The notes beneath the pieces were generated by a model. The model was not told the DNA's origin. It made no database searches and saw only the letters and a program-made list of their open reading frames with translations. The translations under genes and the position numbers were made by a program. From Piscinibacter aquaticus (lineage in GTDB: Bacteria > Pseudomonadota > Gammaproteobacteria > Burkholderiales > Burkholderiaceae_C), in contig VOPW01000001.1 of assembly GCA_007994965.1 (NCBI GenBank), positions 4,278,001 through 4,342,000 on the forward strand: DNA of 64,000 bases. The letters are read 5' to 3'. Below are positions 53,268 to 61,978 of the stretch, piece after piece (the stretch's first letter is position 1; every line of letters begins with the position of its first letter).

Positions 53268-54725
53268 TCACGAAAGAGGCTGCGCCTCGCGGGCGGCCTG
53301 CAGCGCCTGCCAGAAGCGGGCGTCCTGCGTGGTGGCGAAGTTGATGCGCATGAGTGTCGTCGGACGGTGCGTCGCATGGAAGAGGGCCCCCGGGGCAATC
53401 AGCCAGCCGTCGTCGTGCATGCGCTGGGCGAGGCGCTCGGTATCCACGCCGGTGTCCACCCAGCCGAACAGGCCGCGCGGCTCGGCCATGAATCGACACC
53501 CGTGGGCGCGGGCGAGTTCCACCGAGCGGGTGCGTGCCGCATTCAGCAGGCGCTGGATGCGTTCAGCATGGCGGCGAAGCAAGCCGTGCTCCAGGCAGTG
53601 AGCCAGCGCCAACTCCGTGAGCGATGGCGTGGTCAGCGTGGTGAGCAGCTTGGTGTCGATCAGGCGATCGACCCAGCGGCTGGGCGCGGCCAGGAAGCCG
53701 ACCCGCCAGCTCGGCGTGAGGATCTTCGAGAAGCCGGAGATGTAGACGGTGCGCTCCAGCGCATCGAGCGCGGCCAGCCGCGGCAGGTGCGCCGGCGCGA
53801 GATGGGCATAGGTGTCGTCCTCGACGATCGCGAAGTCGTGCCGCGCCGCCAACTGCAGCACCTTGTGCGCCGACTGCAGGCTCAGCGAAGCGCCGGTCGG
53901 GTTGTGGAGCACCGAGACGGTCACGTACAGCCGCGGTCGGGTCGCCTCGGTCTGTGCCTCGATCAGCCGCTCCATCACCGCCAGGTCCGGCCCTTCGGGC
54001 CCGCGAGGTACCGGCAGCACGCGCAGACCCAGGGCCGCCAGCCGGGCGTATTCCACCGACCAGCCCGGCTCGTCGACCAGCACCGAATCGCCGGGCTTGA
54101 GCAGCGTGCGGGTGACGACATCGAGCGCATGCGTCGCGCCCACGGTGGTGACGATCTGGTCCGCCCGCGCCGTGATGCCGTGCTCGGCCAGGCGCGCCGC
54201 CAGCGCCCGGCGCAGGCGAGCTTCGCCTGCGGGCTCGCCGTATTGCAGCGCGCTATTGCCGAGCTGAGTGCTCACTTTGCGCATCGCGCTGGCCAGCAGC
54301 GGCGCGTCGAGCCAATCGGCCGGCAGGGTGCCGAGCCCCGGCATCGGCTGCGCGCCGGGCGGCTGGAACATGCCGCGGATCAGCGTCGTGGCGCTGATGG
54401 GCACCGGCGAACGCGGCGCGGGCGGGAAGTGCGGCGCGCGGATCTCGGCCACCGGCCCGCGCACGAAGAAGCCACGCTGCGCGCGGGCCTCGACGAGACC
54501 CTGCGCGAGCAGCTGGTCATAGGCGGCCACCACGGTCGTCGGGCTCACCTCGTGCCGGCGGGCGCATTCGCGCACCGATGGCAGCCGCGCTCCGGGGGCA
54601 AGCAGTCGCGCCCGGATGCGCTCGGCAAAGCGCGCTGCCAGCTGTTCGGTCAACGTGGCATCGGCCTCGCGCGACAGCGGCGCGGCACCGGGCAGGGGCG
54701 GAGTCTGGCGGGTGATGTCGAGCAT
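53268..54725 (-). CDS. MocR-type regulator (GntR helix-turn-helix fused to aminotransferase fold)
   Basis: 485 residues. A GntR winged helix is at residues 15-90 (RLPSVRECARRHEVSPTTV, LLAQGLVEARAQRG). The rest is a fold-type I aminotransferase: VGATHALDVVTRTLL, SVLHNPTGASL, VEDDTYAHL and PLP Lys334 in SGFSKILTPSWRVG. MocR proteins sense PLP or an amino-acid adduct and usually regulate the divergent gene. Here that is a LysE-type exporter 92 bases away, with an inverted repeat between. Frame intact; an in-frame ATG lies seven codons upstream of the chosen start. Confidence 0.9.
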   Translation of the reverse strand: MLDITRQTPPLPGAAPLSREADATLTEQLAARFAERIRARLLAPGARLPSVRECARRHEVSPTTVVAAYDQLLAQGLVEARAQRGFFVRGPVAEIRAPHFPPAPRSPVPISATTLIRGMFQPPGAQPMPGLGTLPADWLDAPLLASAMRKVSTQLGNSALQYGEPAGEARLRRALAARLAEHGITARADQIVTTVGATHALDVVTRTLLKPGDSVLVDEPGWSVEYARLAALGLRVLPVPRGPEGPDLAVMERLIEAQTEATRPRLYVTVSVLHNPTGASLSLQSAHKVLQLAARHDFAIVEDDTYAHLAPAHLPRLAALDALERTVYISGFSKILTPSWRVGFLAAPSRWVDRLIDTKLLTTLTTPSLTELALAHCLEHGLLRRHAERIQRLLNAARTRSVELARAHGCRFMAEPRGLFGWVDTGVDTERLAQRMHDDGWLIAPGALFHATHRPTTLMRINFATTQDARFWQALQAAREAQPLS

Positions 54726-54746
54726 GGTGTGTGCTGGCAGGCGCAC

Positions 54747-54783
54747 CAGTACAGTCAGCAGTCAGATGCGGTCCAGTGTACTG
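54747..54783. promoter_or_regulatory. Candidate MocR operator
   Basis: CAGTACA (54747-54753) and TGTACTG (54777-54783) form an exact inverted repeat with 23 bases between, in the 92-base gap between the MocR gene and the LysE gene. CCAGT also recurs as a direct repeat at 54746 and 54773. Both fit the two-site operators typical of MocR regulators. Confidence 0.5.
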
Positions 54784-54805
54784 CCGCTGTGCTGGTGTCG
54801 GCCCC

Positions 54806-54811
54806 TAGACT
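54806..54811 (+). promoter_or_regulatory. Candidate -10 box (TAGACT) for the LysE-type gene
   Basis: TAGACT ends six bases before the ATG at 54818 and lies 22 bases after the inverted repeat. There is no ribosome-binding site between it and the ATG. Confidence 0.35.
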
Positions 54812-54817
54812 GGCTTC

Positions 54818-55432
54818 ATGACTGCCGAAGAACTCGCCGCCCTGCTGAGCTTCGCCACCGCGATGAGCTTCACCCCGGGGCCGAACACGACGCTGTCGAC
54901 GGCACTCGGCGCCAACCTCGGGCTGAAGCGCGCGCTGCCCTTCATCCTGGCCGTGCCCACCGGCTGGACGCTGATGATGCTGATGTGTGGCCTCGGCCTG
55001 GCTGCACTGGTGCTTGCCGCGCCGCCGCTGCGGCTGGCGGTGAAGTTCGGCGGCATTGCCTACCTCGTCTGGCTGGCCTGGAAGCTCGCGCGCGCCAGCC
55101 GCCTCGGCGAGGCCGATCCGGCGCAGCTGCGGGTCGGCTTCTGGCAGGGCGTGGGCCTGCAGTTCCTCAACATCAAGGCCTGGATGCTGGCGCTGGCGCT
55201 GGCCGCCGGCTGGGTGACCAGTGCCGGCGCGCTGCCGGCGCCGAACCCCGGCGAGCGGCTGGCGATCGTCTGCGCCGTGATGGTGGTGTTCGCGCTGACG
55301 AGCAACCTCGCTTATGCGCTGGTCGGTTCGATGCTGCGCGGCTGGCTGGCGCAGGGCCGGCGGCTGATCGTCTTCAACCGCGTGATGGCGGCGGTGCTGC
55401 TGGCGACCGCCGCGCGGCTGGTGACCGCATGA
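54818..55432 (+). CDS. LysE/RhtB-family amino-acid exporter
   Basis: 204 residues, five to six membrane helices. The family N-terminus is clear: FATAMSFTPGPNTTLSTALGA, then GWTLMMLMCGLGLAAL, GIAYLVWLAWKLARA and the conserved LQFLNIKAWMLALAL. LysE/RhtB proteins export amino acids such as lysine, threonine or homoserine lactone. It is divergent from the MocR regulator, the usual arrangement for a regulated exporter. It overlaps the EamA gene by four bases (ATGA). Frame intact. Confidence 0.9.
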   Translation: MTAEELAALLSFATAMSFTPGPNTTLSTALGANLGLKRALPFILAVPTGWTLMMLMCGLGLAALVLAAPPLRLAVKFGGIAYLVWLAWKLARASRLGEADPAQLRVGFWQGVGLQFLNIKAWMLALALAAGWVTSAGALPAPNPGERLAIVCAVMVVFALTSNLAYALVGSMLRGWLAQGRRLIVFNRVMAAVLLATAARLVTA

Positions 55433-56331
55433 ACGCGATGCCTTCGCGCCACGACGAGCAGCGCGGCCTGTGGCTCGGCCTGCTCGGCGTGGTGATCTTC
55501 GCGCTGACGCTGCCGATGACGCGGCTGGCCGTCGGGCCGGCGAACGATCCTCAACTGCCGCCGCTGTTCGTCACCGCGGGCCGTGCCGCGTTCGCCGCGC
55601 TGCTCAGCATCGTCTACCTGCTCGCGGTGCGCGCGCCACGGCCGACGGTCGCGCAGCTGCCGGCGTTCGCCGTTTCCGCGCTGGGCACGGTGGTGGGCTT
55701 TCCGCTCTTCCTGGCGCTGGCGCTGCGGCACGTCGAATCGATGCACGCCGCGGTGGTGACCGGCCTGCTGCCGCTGGCCACCGCGCTGGCCGCAGCACTG
55801 TGGTTCCGCCAGCGGCCCTCCGTCGGCTTCTGGGCCTGCGCGGCCGGCGGCTGTGCACTGGTGGTGGCGTTTGCGCTGGTGCAGGGCAGCGGCCGGCTGG
55901 TGATGGCCGATGCGCTGCTGCTCGGCGCGGTGGCCAGCGCCGCCACCGGCTACGTGGCCGGAGCGCGGCTGGCAGCCCAGATGCGCGCCGAGCAGGTGAT
56001 CTGCTGGGTGCTGGTGCTCAGCCTGCCGGTGACGTTGCCGTTGACCTTCGCCGCCCTGGCCCGCCCAGCCGGTGCGCGCCGCGGCCTGGGGCGCCTTCGG
56101 CTACGTCACGCTGTTCTCGATGTGGCTGGGCTTCTTCGCCTGGTACCGCGGCACGGCGCTCGGCGGCACGGTGCGCGTCAGCCGGTGCAACTGGTGCAGC
56201 CCTTCCTCTCGCTGCTGTTCGCCGTGCCGGTGCTCGGCGAACGGCTCGACCCTGCCACCGTGGCCTTCGCGCTCGCGGTGATCGCCACCGTCTTCGTCGG
56301 CAAGCGAATGCCTGCGCATCGCCCCGCCTGA
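55429..56331 (+). CDS. EamA/DMT-family transporter (two frame breaks)
   Basis: About 301 residues, ten-helix drug/metabolite transporter with two EamA repeats. Segments: GLLGVVIFALTLPMTRLAV, VTAGRAAFAALLSIVYLL, VVTGLLPLATALAAAL, LLLGAVASAATGYVAGA and VQLVQPFLSLLFAVPVLGE. Breaks near 56066 and 56181; the second is a T lost from CCTGG (VRVSLVQLVQPF). As a second exporter directly coupled to the LysE gene, it suggests that export of amino acids or analogues is central to this operon. Confidence 0.87.
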   Translation: MNAMPSRHDEQRGLWLGLLGVVIFALTLPMTRLAVGPANDPQLPPLFVTAGRAAFAALLSIVYLLAVRAPRPTVAQLPAFAVSALGTVVGFPLFLALALRHVESMHAAVVTGLLPLATALAAALWFRQRPSVGFWACAAGGCALVVAFALVQGSGRLVMADALLLGAVASAATGYVAGARLAAQMRAEQVICWVLVLSLPVTLPLTFAALARPAGARRGLGRLRLRHAVLDVAGLLRLVPRHGARRHGARQPVQLVQPFLSLLFAVPVLGERLDPATVAFALAVIATVFVGKRMPAHRPA

Positions 56332-56355
56332 ATTGCTGACCACGAAAGGCCCGCC

Positions 56356-57536
56356 ATGAGCTTCGTCCTCGCCCGTCGCGCCGAGCGCATGAACCCCTCG
56401 GTGATCCGCGAGATCCTGAAAGTGACCGAGCGCCCCGGCATCGTCTCGCTGGCCGGCGGCCTGCCCTCGCCGGACAGCTTCCCGGTCGAGGCGATGCGCG
56501 CGGCCTGCGAGCGCGTGCTGCGCGACACGCCGCGCGAGGCGCTGCAGTACGCCGCCAGCGAAGGCTTCGGCCCGCTGCGCGAATGGGTTGCAGCGCAGCT
56601 GGCCGAGCGCGGCATGACGGTGGACGCCTCGCAGGTGCTCATCACCACCGGCTCGCAGCAGGGGCTGGATCTGGTCGGCAAGGTGCTGATCGATCCCGGT
56701 AGCGGCGTGGCGGTGGAGCGGCCCACCTACCTCGGCGCGCTGCAGGCCTTCGCGCCCTACGAGCCCGAGGTGGTCACGCTCGAATGCGACGACGACGGAC
56801 CGTTGCCCGAGGCGCTGGCTGCGGCCGCGGCGCGCGCTTCCTCTACCTGCTGCCGAACTTCCAGAATCCGAGCGGCCGCTGCATGAGCGACAAACGGCGC
56901 ACGGTGCTGGCCGAGGCGGCCCAGGCGATGGGCCTGCCGATCGTCGAGGACAACCCTTACGGCGATCTCTGGTTCGATGCCGAGCCGCCGCCGCCGCCGC
57001 TGGCCGCGCGCGCGCCCGCGAACACCGTCTACCTCGGCTCCTTCTCGAAGGTGCTCGCGCCCGGCCTGCGCCTGGGCTACGTGGTGGCGCCGAAGGCGAT
57101 CTTCCCGAAGCTGCTGCAGGCCAAGCAGGCGGCCGACCTGCACACGCCCGGCTTCAACCAGCGCGTGGTGCACGAGGTGATCCGCGACGGCTTCCTGCGC
57201 GAACACGTGCCGACGGTGCGGGCGCGCTATCAGCGCCACCGCGATGCGATGCGCGATGCGCTGCAGAAGCACCTGAGCGCGGGCTGCCGCTGGAGGGTGC
57301 CCAGCGGCGGCATGTTCTTCTGGCTGGAACTGCCCGAAGGCATCGACGCGACGGCGATGCTGCCGAAGGCCGTGGAGCGCGGCATGGCCTACGTGCCCGG
57401 CGCCGCGTTCTTCGCCGACCACGCCAAGGCGAACACGCTGCGGCTGAGCTTCGTGACGGTGCCGCCGGAGGAGATCGAACGCGGCGTGATGCTGCTCGCA
57501 CAGACGCTGGCCCAGACCCTGAAGGAGGCCGCATGA
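56356..57536 (+). CDS. PLP-dependent aminotransferase, 2-aminoadipate/LysN type (one frame break)
   Basis: About 394 residues, fold-type I. Typical pieces: [78 protein letters not shown] and PLP Lys in [16 protein letters not shown]. This group includes 2-aminoadipate and multi-substrate aminotransferases. The single break near 56832 is in a GC-alternating run. The stop overlaps the PhzF start (ATGA), so it belongs to the same operon. Confidence 0.9.
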
Positions 57537-58372
57537 GCACGGCTCGCCGCTTCACGCAACTCGACGTCTTCACCGCCACGCCGCTGCAGGGCAACCCGCT
57601 GGCCGTCGTGCACGATGCGCAGGGCCTCTCCGATGCGCAGATGGCCGCCTTCGCGCGCTGGACCAACCTCAGCGAGACCACCTTCCTGCTGCCGCCCACC
57701 GACCCGTCGGCGGACTACCAGGTGCGCATCTTCACGCCCGATCGCGAGCTGCCGTTTGCCGGCCACCCCACGCTGGGCTCCTGCCATGCGTGGCTCGCCG
57801 CGGGCGGCGCGCCGAAGCGCGACGGCGAGGTCGTGCAGGAGTGCGGCGTCGGCCTCGTGCGCATTCGCCGCGACGGCTCGCGGCTGGCCTTCGCCGCGCC
57901 GCCGCTGCGCCGCAGCGGGCCGGTCGACGAGGCCATGCTCGATCACATCGCCCGCAGCCTGCGCGTGCCGCGCAGCGCGATCCGCGCCGCCCACTGGGTC
58001 AGCAACGGCCCGCACTGGGTCGCCGCGCTGCTCGGCTCGCGCGACGAGGTGCTGGCGCTCAAGCCCGACTTCGCGGCGATGGGCGAACTCGAACTCGGCG
58101 TCGTCGCGCCCTGCGATGCGGGGCACGATGCGCAGTTCGAGGTGCGAGCCTTCGTGCCGACGCTGGGCGTGCAGGAAGACCCGGTGACCGGCAGCCTCAA
58201 CGCCGGCCTGGCGCAATGGCTGATCGGCGCCGGCCTCGCTCCGGCGCGCTATGTGGCCGCGCAGGGCACGGCAATGGGTCGCGCCGGGCGCGTGTTCGTC
58301 GAGCGGATCGGCGAGGACACCTGGATCGGCGGCGACAGCGTGATCGTCGTGCGCGGCGAGGTCACGTTGTGA
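57533..58372 (+). CDS. PhzF-family isomerase-like protein
   Basis: 279 residues, diaminopimelate-epimerase fold of the PhzF family. Visible: [32 protein letters not shown] (the acid-base Glu in SETTF), [17 protein letters not shown], and [17 protein letters not shown]. PhzF isomerises trans-2,3-dihydro-3-hydroxyanthranilate in phenazine biosynthesis, but most homologues have unknown roles, and no phenazine genes are here. Four-base overlaps link it to the aminotransferase before it and the VOC gene after it. Frame intact. Confidence 0.9.
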   Translation: MSTARRFTQLDVFTATPLQGNPLAVVHDAQGLSDAQMAAFARWTNLSETTFLLPPTDPSADYQVRIFTPDRELPFAGHPTLGSCHAWLAAGGAPKRDGEVVQECGVGLVRIRRDGSRLAFAAPPLRRSGPVDEAMLDHIARSLRVPRSAIRAAHWVSNGPHWVAALLGSRDEVLALKPDFAAMGELELGVVAPCDAGHDAQFEVRAFVPTLGVQEDPVTGSLNAGLAQWLIGAGLAPARYVAAQGTAMGRAGRVFVERIGEDTWIGGDSVIVVRGEVTL

Positions 58373-59015
58373 GTTGGCAAGTCGACCACCTCGTGATCGG
58401 CGCGGCCACGCTGGAGCAGGGCGCGGCACGGTGCGCCGCCACGCTCGGCGTGCTGCCCGGCCCGGGTGGCAAGCACCCGCTGATGGGCACCCACAACCGG
58501 CTGCTGGCGATCGGCTCCGAGGCCTACCCGCGCGCCTACCTCGAGATCATCGCGATCGACCCGCAGGCCGCCGCGCCGGCACGGCGGCGCTGGTTCGATC
58601 TGGACGACCCGGCCCTGCGCGCCACGCTCGCCGCCGGGCCACGGCTGATCCACTGGGTGGCGCGCTGCGACGACCGGCCGCCGAATGCGCGGCACTGGCC
58701 GAGGCGGGAGTCGACCGCGGCGAGGTGCTGCAGGCCGAGCGCGACACGCCGCGTGGCCTGCTGCGCTGGCAGATAGCGGTGCGGCCGGACGGGCAGCGGC
58801 TGTTCGGCGGTGCGCTGCCGACGCTGATCCAGTGGGGCGAGGTTCACCCGGCCGATGCGATGCCGGCCAGCGGCGTGCAGCTCATCGGCTTGAACGTGGG
58901 CGCGTTGCCGCACGCCGCAGCGCGGCGCTTGCCCGCGGGTGTGTCGACGCAGCAGGCCTTTGCCGTGACGCTGTCCACACCCGCTGGCACCGTGCGGCTG
59001 GAGGGCGCGGTATGA
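58369..59015 (+). CDS. Glyoxalase-like (VOC, PF13468 type) protein (one frame break)
   Basis: About 216 residues, starting with GTG ([17 protein letters not shown]). The pattern [45 protein letters not shown] and LIGLNVG matches the glyoxalase-like domain proteins with a conserved His and Glu. Function is unknown; such proteins often accompany amino-acid transporters and PLP enzymes. One break near 58686 is a T lost from CCTGG ([16 protein letters not shown]). It overlaps phzF (GTGA) and the dehydratase gene (ATGA). Confidence 0.82.
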
Positions 59016-59982
59016 GCCTGCCTGATCGCGCCTCGCTGCTGTCGGCCCTGGCCGTCGTCCGCGAGGCCATGCCGCCGACACCGCAGCAGCGCTGGCCGCT
59101 GCTCGATGCGCGCTGCGGCGCGCAGCTGTGGGTCAAGCACGAGAACCACACGCCGGTGGGCGCCTTCAAGATCCGCGGCGGGCTGGTCTACATGGACGCG
59201 CTGCGCCGCCGCGAGCCGGCCGTGGGCGCGGTGATGAGCGCCACGCGCGGCAACCATGGCCAGTCGATTGCCTTCGCGGCGGCGCGCCATGGGCTGACCG
59301 CGACCATCGTCGTGCCCCGCGGCAACTCGGTCGAGAAGAATGCAGCGATGCGCGCGCTCGGTGCCGAGCTGATCGAGCACGGCGAGGATTTCCAGGCGGC
59401 GCGCGAGCACGCGGTGGCGTTGGCTGCCGAGCGCGGCGCGCACATGGTGCCCTCGTTCCACGACGACTGGTGCGCGGGGTGGCCAGCTACTGGATGGAAT
59501 TCTTCCGGCACTTCGCGCCGGGCGAAGCGCCGGAAGTGGTGTTCGTGCCGATCGGCCTGGGCTCCGGCATCTGCGCCTGCGCCGCGGCGCGCGCGGCGAG
59601 CGGCGCGACGACGAAGATCATCGGCGTGGTCTCCGCGCACGCACCGGCTTACCGGCTGTCGTTCGAAGCGGGCCGGCCGATCGCGGAGCCGGTGAGCACG
59701 CAGCTCGCCGACGGCATGGCCTGCCGTGTGCCGGAGCCGGCAGCGCTGGCGATCATCCGCCGCGAGGTGGACGAGATCGTCGCCGTGACCGACGACGAGG
59801 TGGCCTTTGCGATGCGCGCACTCTTCGCCGACACCCACAACGTTGCCGAAGGCGCCGGCGCGGCCGCCCTTGCCGCGCTGCTTCAGCAGCGCGAGCGCTG
59901 GGCCGGCCGGCGTGTCGGCCTCGCGCTCAGCGGCGGCAACGTCGACAGCGCCGTGTTCGCGAAGGTGCTCGCCTCGGGCTGA
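59012..59982 (+). CDS. Threonine/serine dehydratase-like PLP enzyme (one frame break)
   Basis: About 323 residues, fold-type II PLP enzyme. The catalytic Lys is in HTPVGAFKIRGGLVYM, the phosphate-binding glycine loop is SGICAC (within IGLGSGICACAA), and SATRGNHGQSIAFAA matches the substrate loop of threonine/serine dehydratases. There is no C-terminal ACT domain, as in catabolic forms. The break near 59476 fits a lost G in a G run (RGVASYWMEFF). It is the last gene of the exporter/PLP operon, followed by hairpins that separate it from the convergent cytochrome gene. Confidence 0.87.
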
Positions 59983-59990
59983 GCGGGCCG

Positions 59991-60105
59991 AGCGCCGGGC
60001 CGCTCCCAAGCCGGCCGCTCGCTCGAGTATCGCGTCCACTGGACGCGATACGTCCGCACTCGCTCCCCTCGGGGATCGGCCGACGTACCCGTCGGCCGAG
60101 GGGCT
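59991..60105. repeat. Convergent-gene hairpin repeat, copy 2, with two perfect stems
   Basis: The gap between the dehydratase and cytochrome c' genes holds TATCGCGTCC-ACT-GGACGCGATA (60028-60050, ten perfect pairs) and CGGCCGACG-TACC-CGTCGGCCG (60077-60098, nine pairs). Flanking blocks CCGGGCCGCTCCCAAGCCGG and CCCCTCGGGG recall copy 1 at 52433. It probably stops transcription from both sides. Confidence 0.65.
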
Positions 60106-60109
60106 CACG

Positions 60110-60565
60110 TCACTCTTTCCGATAGTCGTCGTGGCAGCCCTTGCAGGTCTTGCCCACTTCGCCCGCCGCCGCCTTGATGGCATCCAGATTGCCGCTCTTC
60201 GCCGCGGCGTTGAGCTTGGCCATCTCGTCCTGCATCTTCTTCGCGCCGGCGTTGAACTTGTCCATCTCGGCCCAGATCTCCGGCTTCGCGCGGGTCTCGC
60301 CCTTGTCGGTGCCCGGGCCGAATCCGGCGAAGGGCAGCGTGGACATGAAGGTGGCCACTTCGGCGTTCTGCGCCGCGACCTTGGCATCGAACGGGATCTT
60401 GCCCTGGGCCATGCCGGCGACGCGACCGAAGTGCGCGGCCATCACGGTGAAGGCGCCCTTGCGATACTTGATCGCGTCTTCCGGCTTGGCGAACTGCGCG
60501 GCGGCCGGCAGGGCCGTGACCAGCGTGGCGGCAGCGATCAAGATCGACGAGAGCGAACGGTTCAT
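60110..60565 (-). CDS. Cytochrome c' (class II c-type cytochrome)
   Basis: 151 residues with a Sec signal (SILIAAATLVTALPAAAQ) and a four-helix-bundle mature part. The single heme motif CKGCH is at residues 141-145 near the C-terminus, as in class II cytochromes; axial histidine is His145. KPEDAIKYRKGAFTVM and FGPGTDKGETRAKPEIW are typical. Cytochromes c' bind NO or CO and are linked to nitrosative-stress defence. GGAGAAA precedes the ATG. It is divergent from the cytochrome b561 gene (182 bases). Frame intact. Confidence 0.92.
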   Translation of the reverse strand: MNRSLSSILIAAATLVTALPAAAQFAKPEDAIKYRKGAFTVMAAHFGRVAGMAQGKIPFDAKVAAQNAEVATFMSTLPFAGFGPGTDKGETRAKPEIWAEMDKFNAGAKKMQDEMAKLNAAAKSGNLDAIKAAAGEVGKTCKGCHDDYRKE

Positions 60566-60747
60566 GCGGTTTCTCCTGCGTGGAAGGTTGTGAGGCCGGC
60601 GGACGGGCCAGATGCCGGGCCGGTTGCAGCGTATACGCGGCTCGGGGCCGTTTGCATCCCGCAGTCCGGCAAGACCGCGTGGATTGCTGCGGCAAGCCCG
60701 CAGGCGTTATCGTCGGCCCTGCGCGAAAGACGAGGAGACGCCAAGGC

Positions 60748-61427
60748 ATGAATCTGCAGACGGTGCGCGTACGGGTGTGGGACCTGCCGACGCGACTGTT
60801 CCACTGGACGCTGATGCTGTGCGTGATCGGCTCGGTGGTCAGCGCCAAGATCGGCGGCAATGCGATGGTGTGGCACTTCCGGCTCGGCTACGTGGTGCTG
60901 GCGCTGCTGGCCTTCCGCCTGCTGTGGGGCTGGTCGGCGGGCACTGGTCGCGCTTTGCCAGCTTCGTCTATGGGCCCGGTTCGCTGAAGCGCTACCTGCA
61001 AGGCGCGAGCCGGCCGGACGATCACCACGAGGTCGGCCACAGCCCTCTGGGCGCGCTGTCGGTCTTCGCGCTGCTGGCCCTGCTGGCGGCGCAGGTGGGC
61101 TCGGGCCTCTTCGCCGACGACGAGATTGCCAGCAGCGGGCCGCTGGTGCGCTTCGTCTCAGGCGCCACCAGCAGCCCGGCCACCGGCTGGCACAAGAACT
61201 GGGGCCAGTGGCTGATCCTCGCGATGGTGGCGCTGCACGTGCTGGCCATCGTGCTCTACCGCGTCAAGCGCGGCCGTGACCTGGTCACGCCGATGATCGT
61301 CGGCGACAAGCTGCTGCCCGCCGGCGAGCCGGCCGCGCGCGACACGCTGGCCACGCGCGCCCTGGCGCTGCTGCTGCTGGGCATGTGCGCTGCGCTGGCC
61401 GCCTGGGTTGCCAGCCTCGGGGGCTGA
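60748..61427 (+). CDS. Cytochrome b561-type membrane protein (one frame break)
   Basis: About 227 residues, four membrane helices of the bacterial b561/NiFe-hydrogenase b-subunit type (PF01292). Heme-ligand histidines are in LPTRLFHWTLML, MVWHFRLGYVVL, GHSPLGALSVF and ILAMVALHVLAIVLYR. The frame breaks near 60934; restoring C to make CCTGG gives LLWGLVGGHWSRFASF. GAGGAGA precedes the ATG. The adjacent divergent cytochrome c' is a frequent partner, suggesting electron transfer between quinol and c'. A GNAT gene follows after five bases. Confidence 0.87.
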
Positions 61428-61432
61428 GCGCG

Positions 61433-61978
61433 ATGGCCACCGATATCGGCCCGGAGATCCGCCTCGTCGTGCCCGAGGGCGCCGAGGCGATCGACGCCAC
61501 GCGCGCGATCTTCCGCGAGTACGCCGCCGGCCTCGGCGTCGACCTGTGCTTCCAGAATTTCGAGGACGAGCTGGCCGGCCTGCCCGGCGACTATGCCGGG
61601 CCGGCCGGGCACCTGCTGCTGGCACTGGTCGACGGCGAGGTGGCCGGCTGCGGCGGTTTCCGCGCGCTGCACGATGTCGACCACGTCAACGCCTGCGAGA
61701 TGAAGCGCCTGTACGTGCGCCCGGCCTTCCGCCGCTTCGGCCTCGGGCGGCGCCTGGCCGAGGCGCTGATGGACGAGGCGCGCCGCTGCGGCTATTCGGT
61801 GATGCTGCTGGACACCCTCGACGACATGGAGGCCGCGCGCGAGCTCTACGCCTCGCTCGGTTTCGTGGAGACGGCGCCGTACTACTTCAACCCGATTCCC
61901 GGCGCGCACTACCTGCGCGCCGACGGGCGGACAGCCCGAGCCGCTACTGACACCTCTGCGCAAAGGAGCGCGCCATGA
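61433..61978 (+). CDS. GNAT-family N-acetyltransferase
   Basis: 181 residues. The GNAT acetyl-CoA loop is visible: MKRLYVRPAFRRFGLGRRLAEALMD is read in parts as MKRLYVRPAFR and RFGLGRRLAE (R/Q-x-x-G-x-G/A). The beta4-beta5 and C-terminal strands (LLALVDGEVAGCGGFRAL; ASLGFVETAPYYFNP) complete the fold. The substrate is unknown. It starts five bases after the b561 stop and overlaps the next gene by four bases (ATGA). The last 15 residues are of low conservation. Frame intact. Confidence 0.87.
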   Translation: MATDIGPEIRLVVPEGAEAIDATRAIFREYAAGLGVDLCFQNFEDELAGLPGDYAGPAGHLLLALVDGEVAGCGGFRALHDVDHVNACEMKRLYVRPAFRRFGLGRRLAEALMDEARRCGYSVMLLDTLDDMEAARELYASLGFVETAPYYFNPIPGAHYLRADGRTARAATDTSAQRSAP

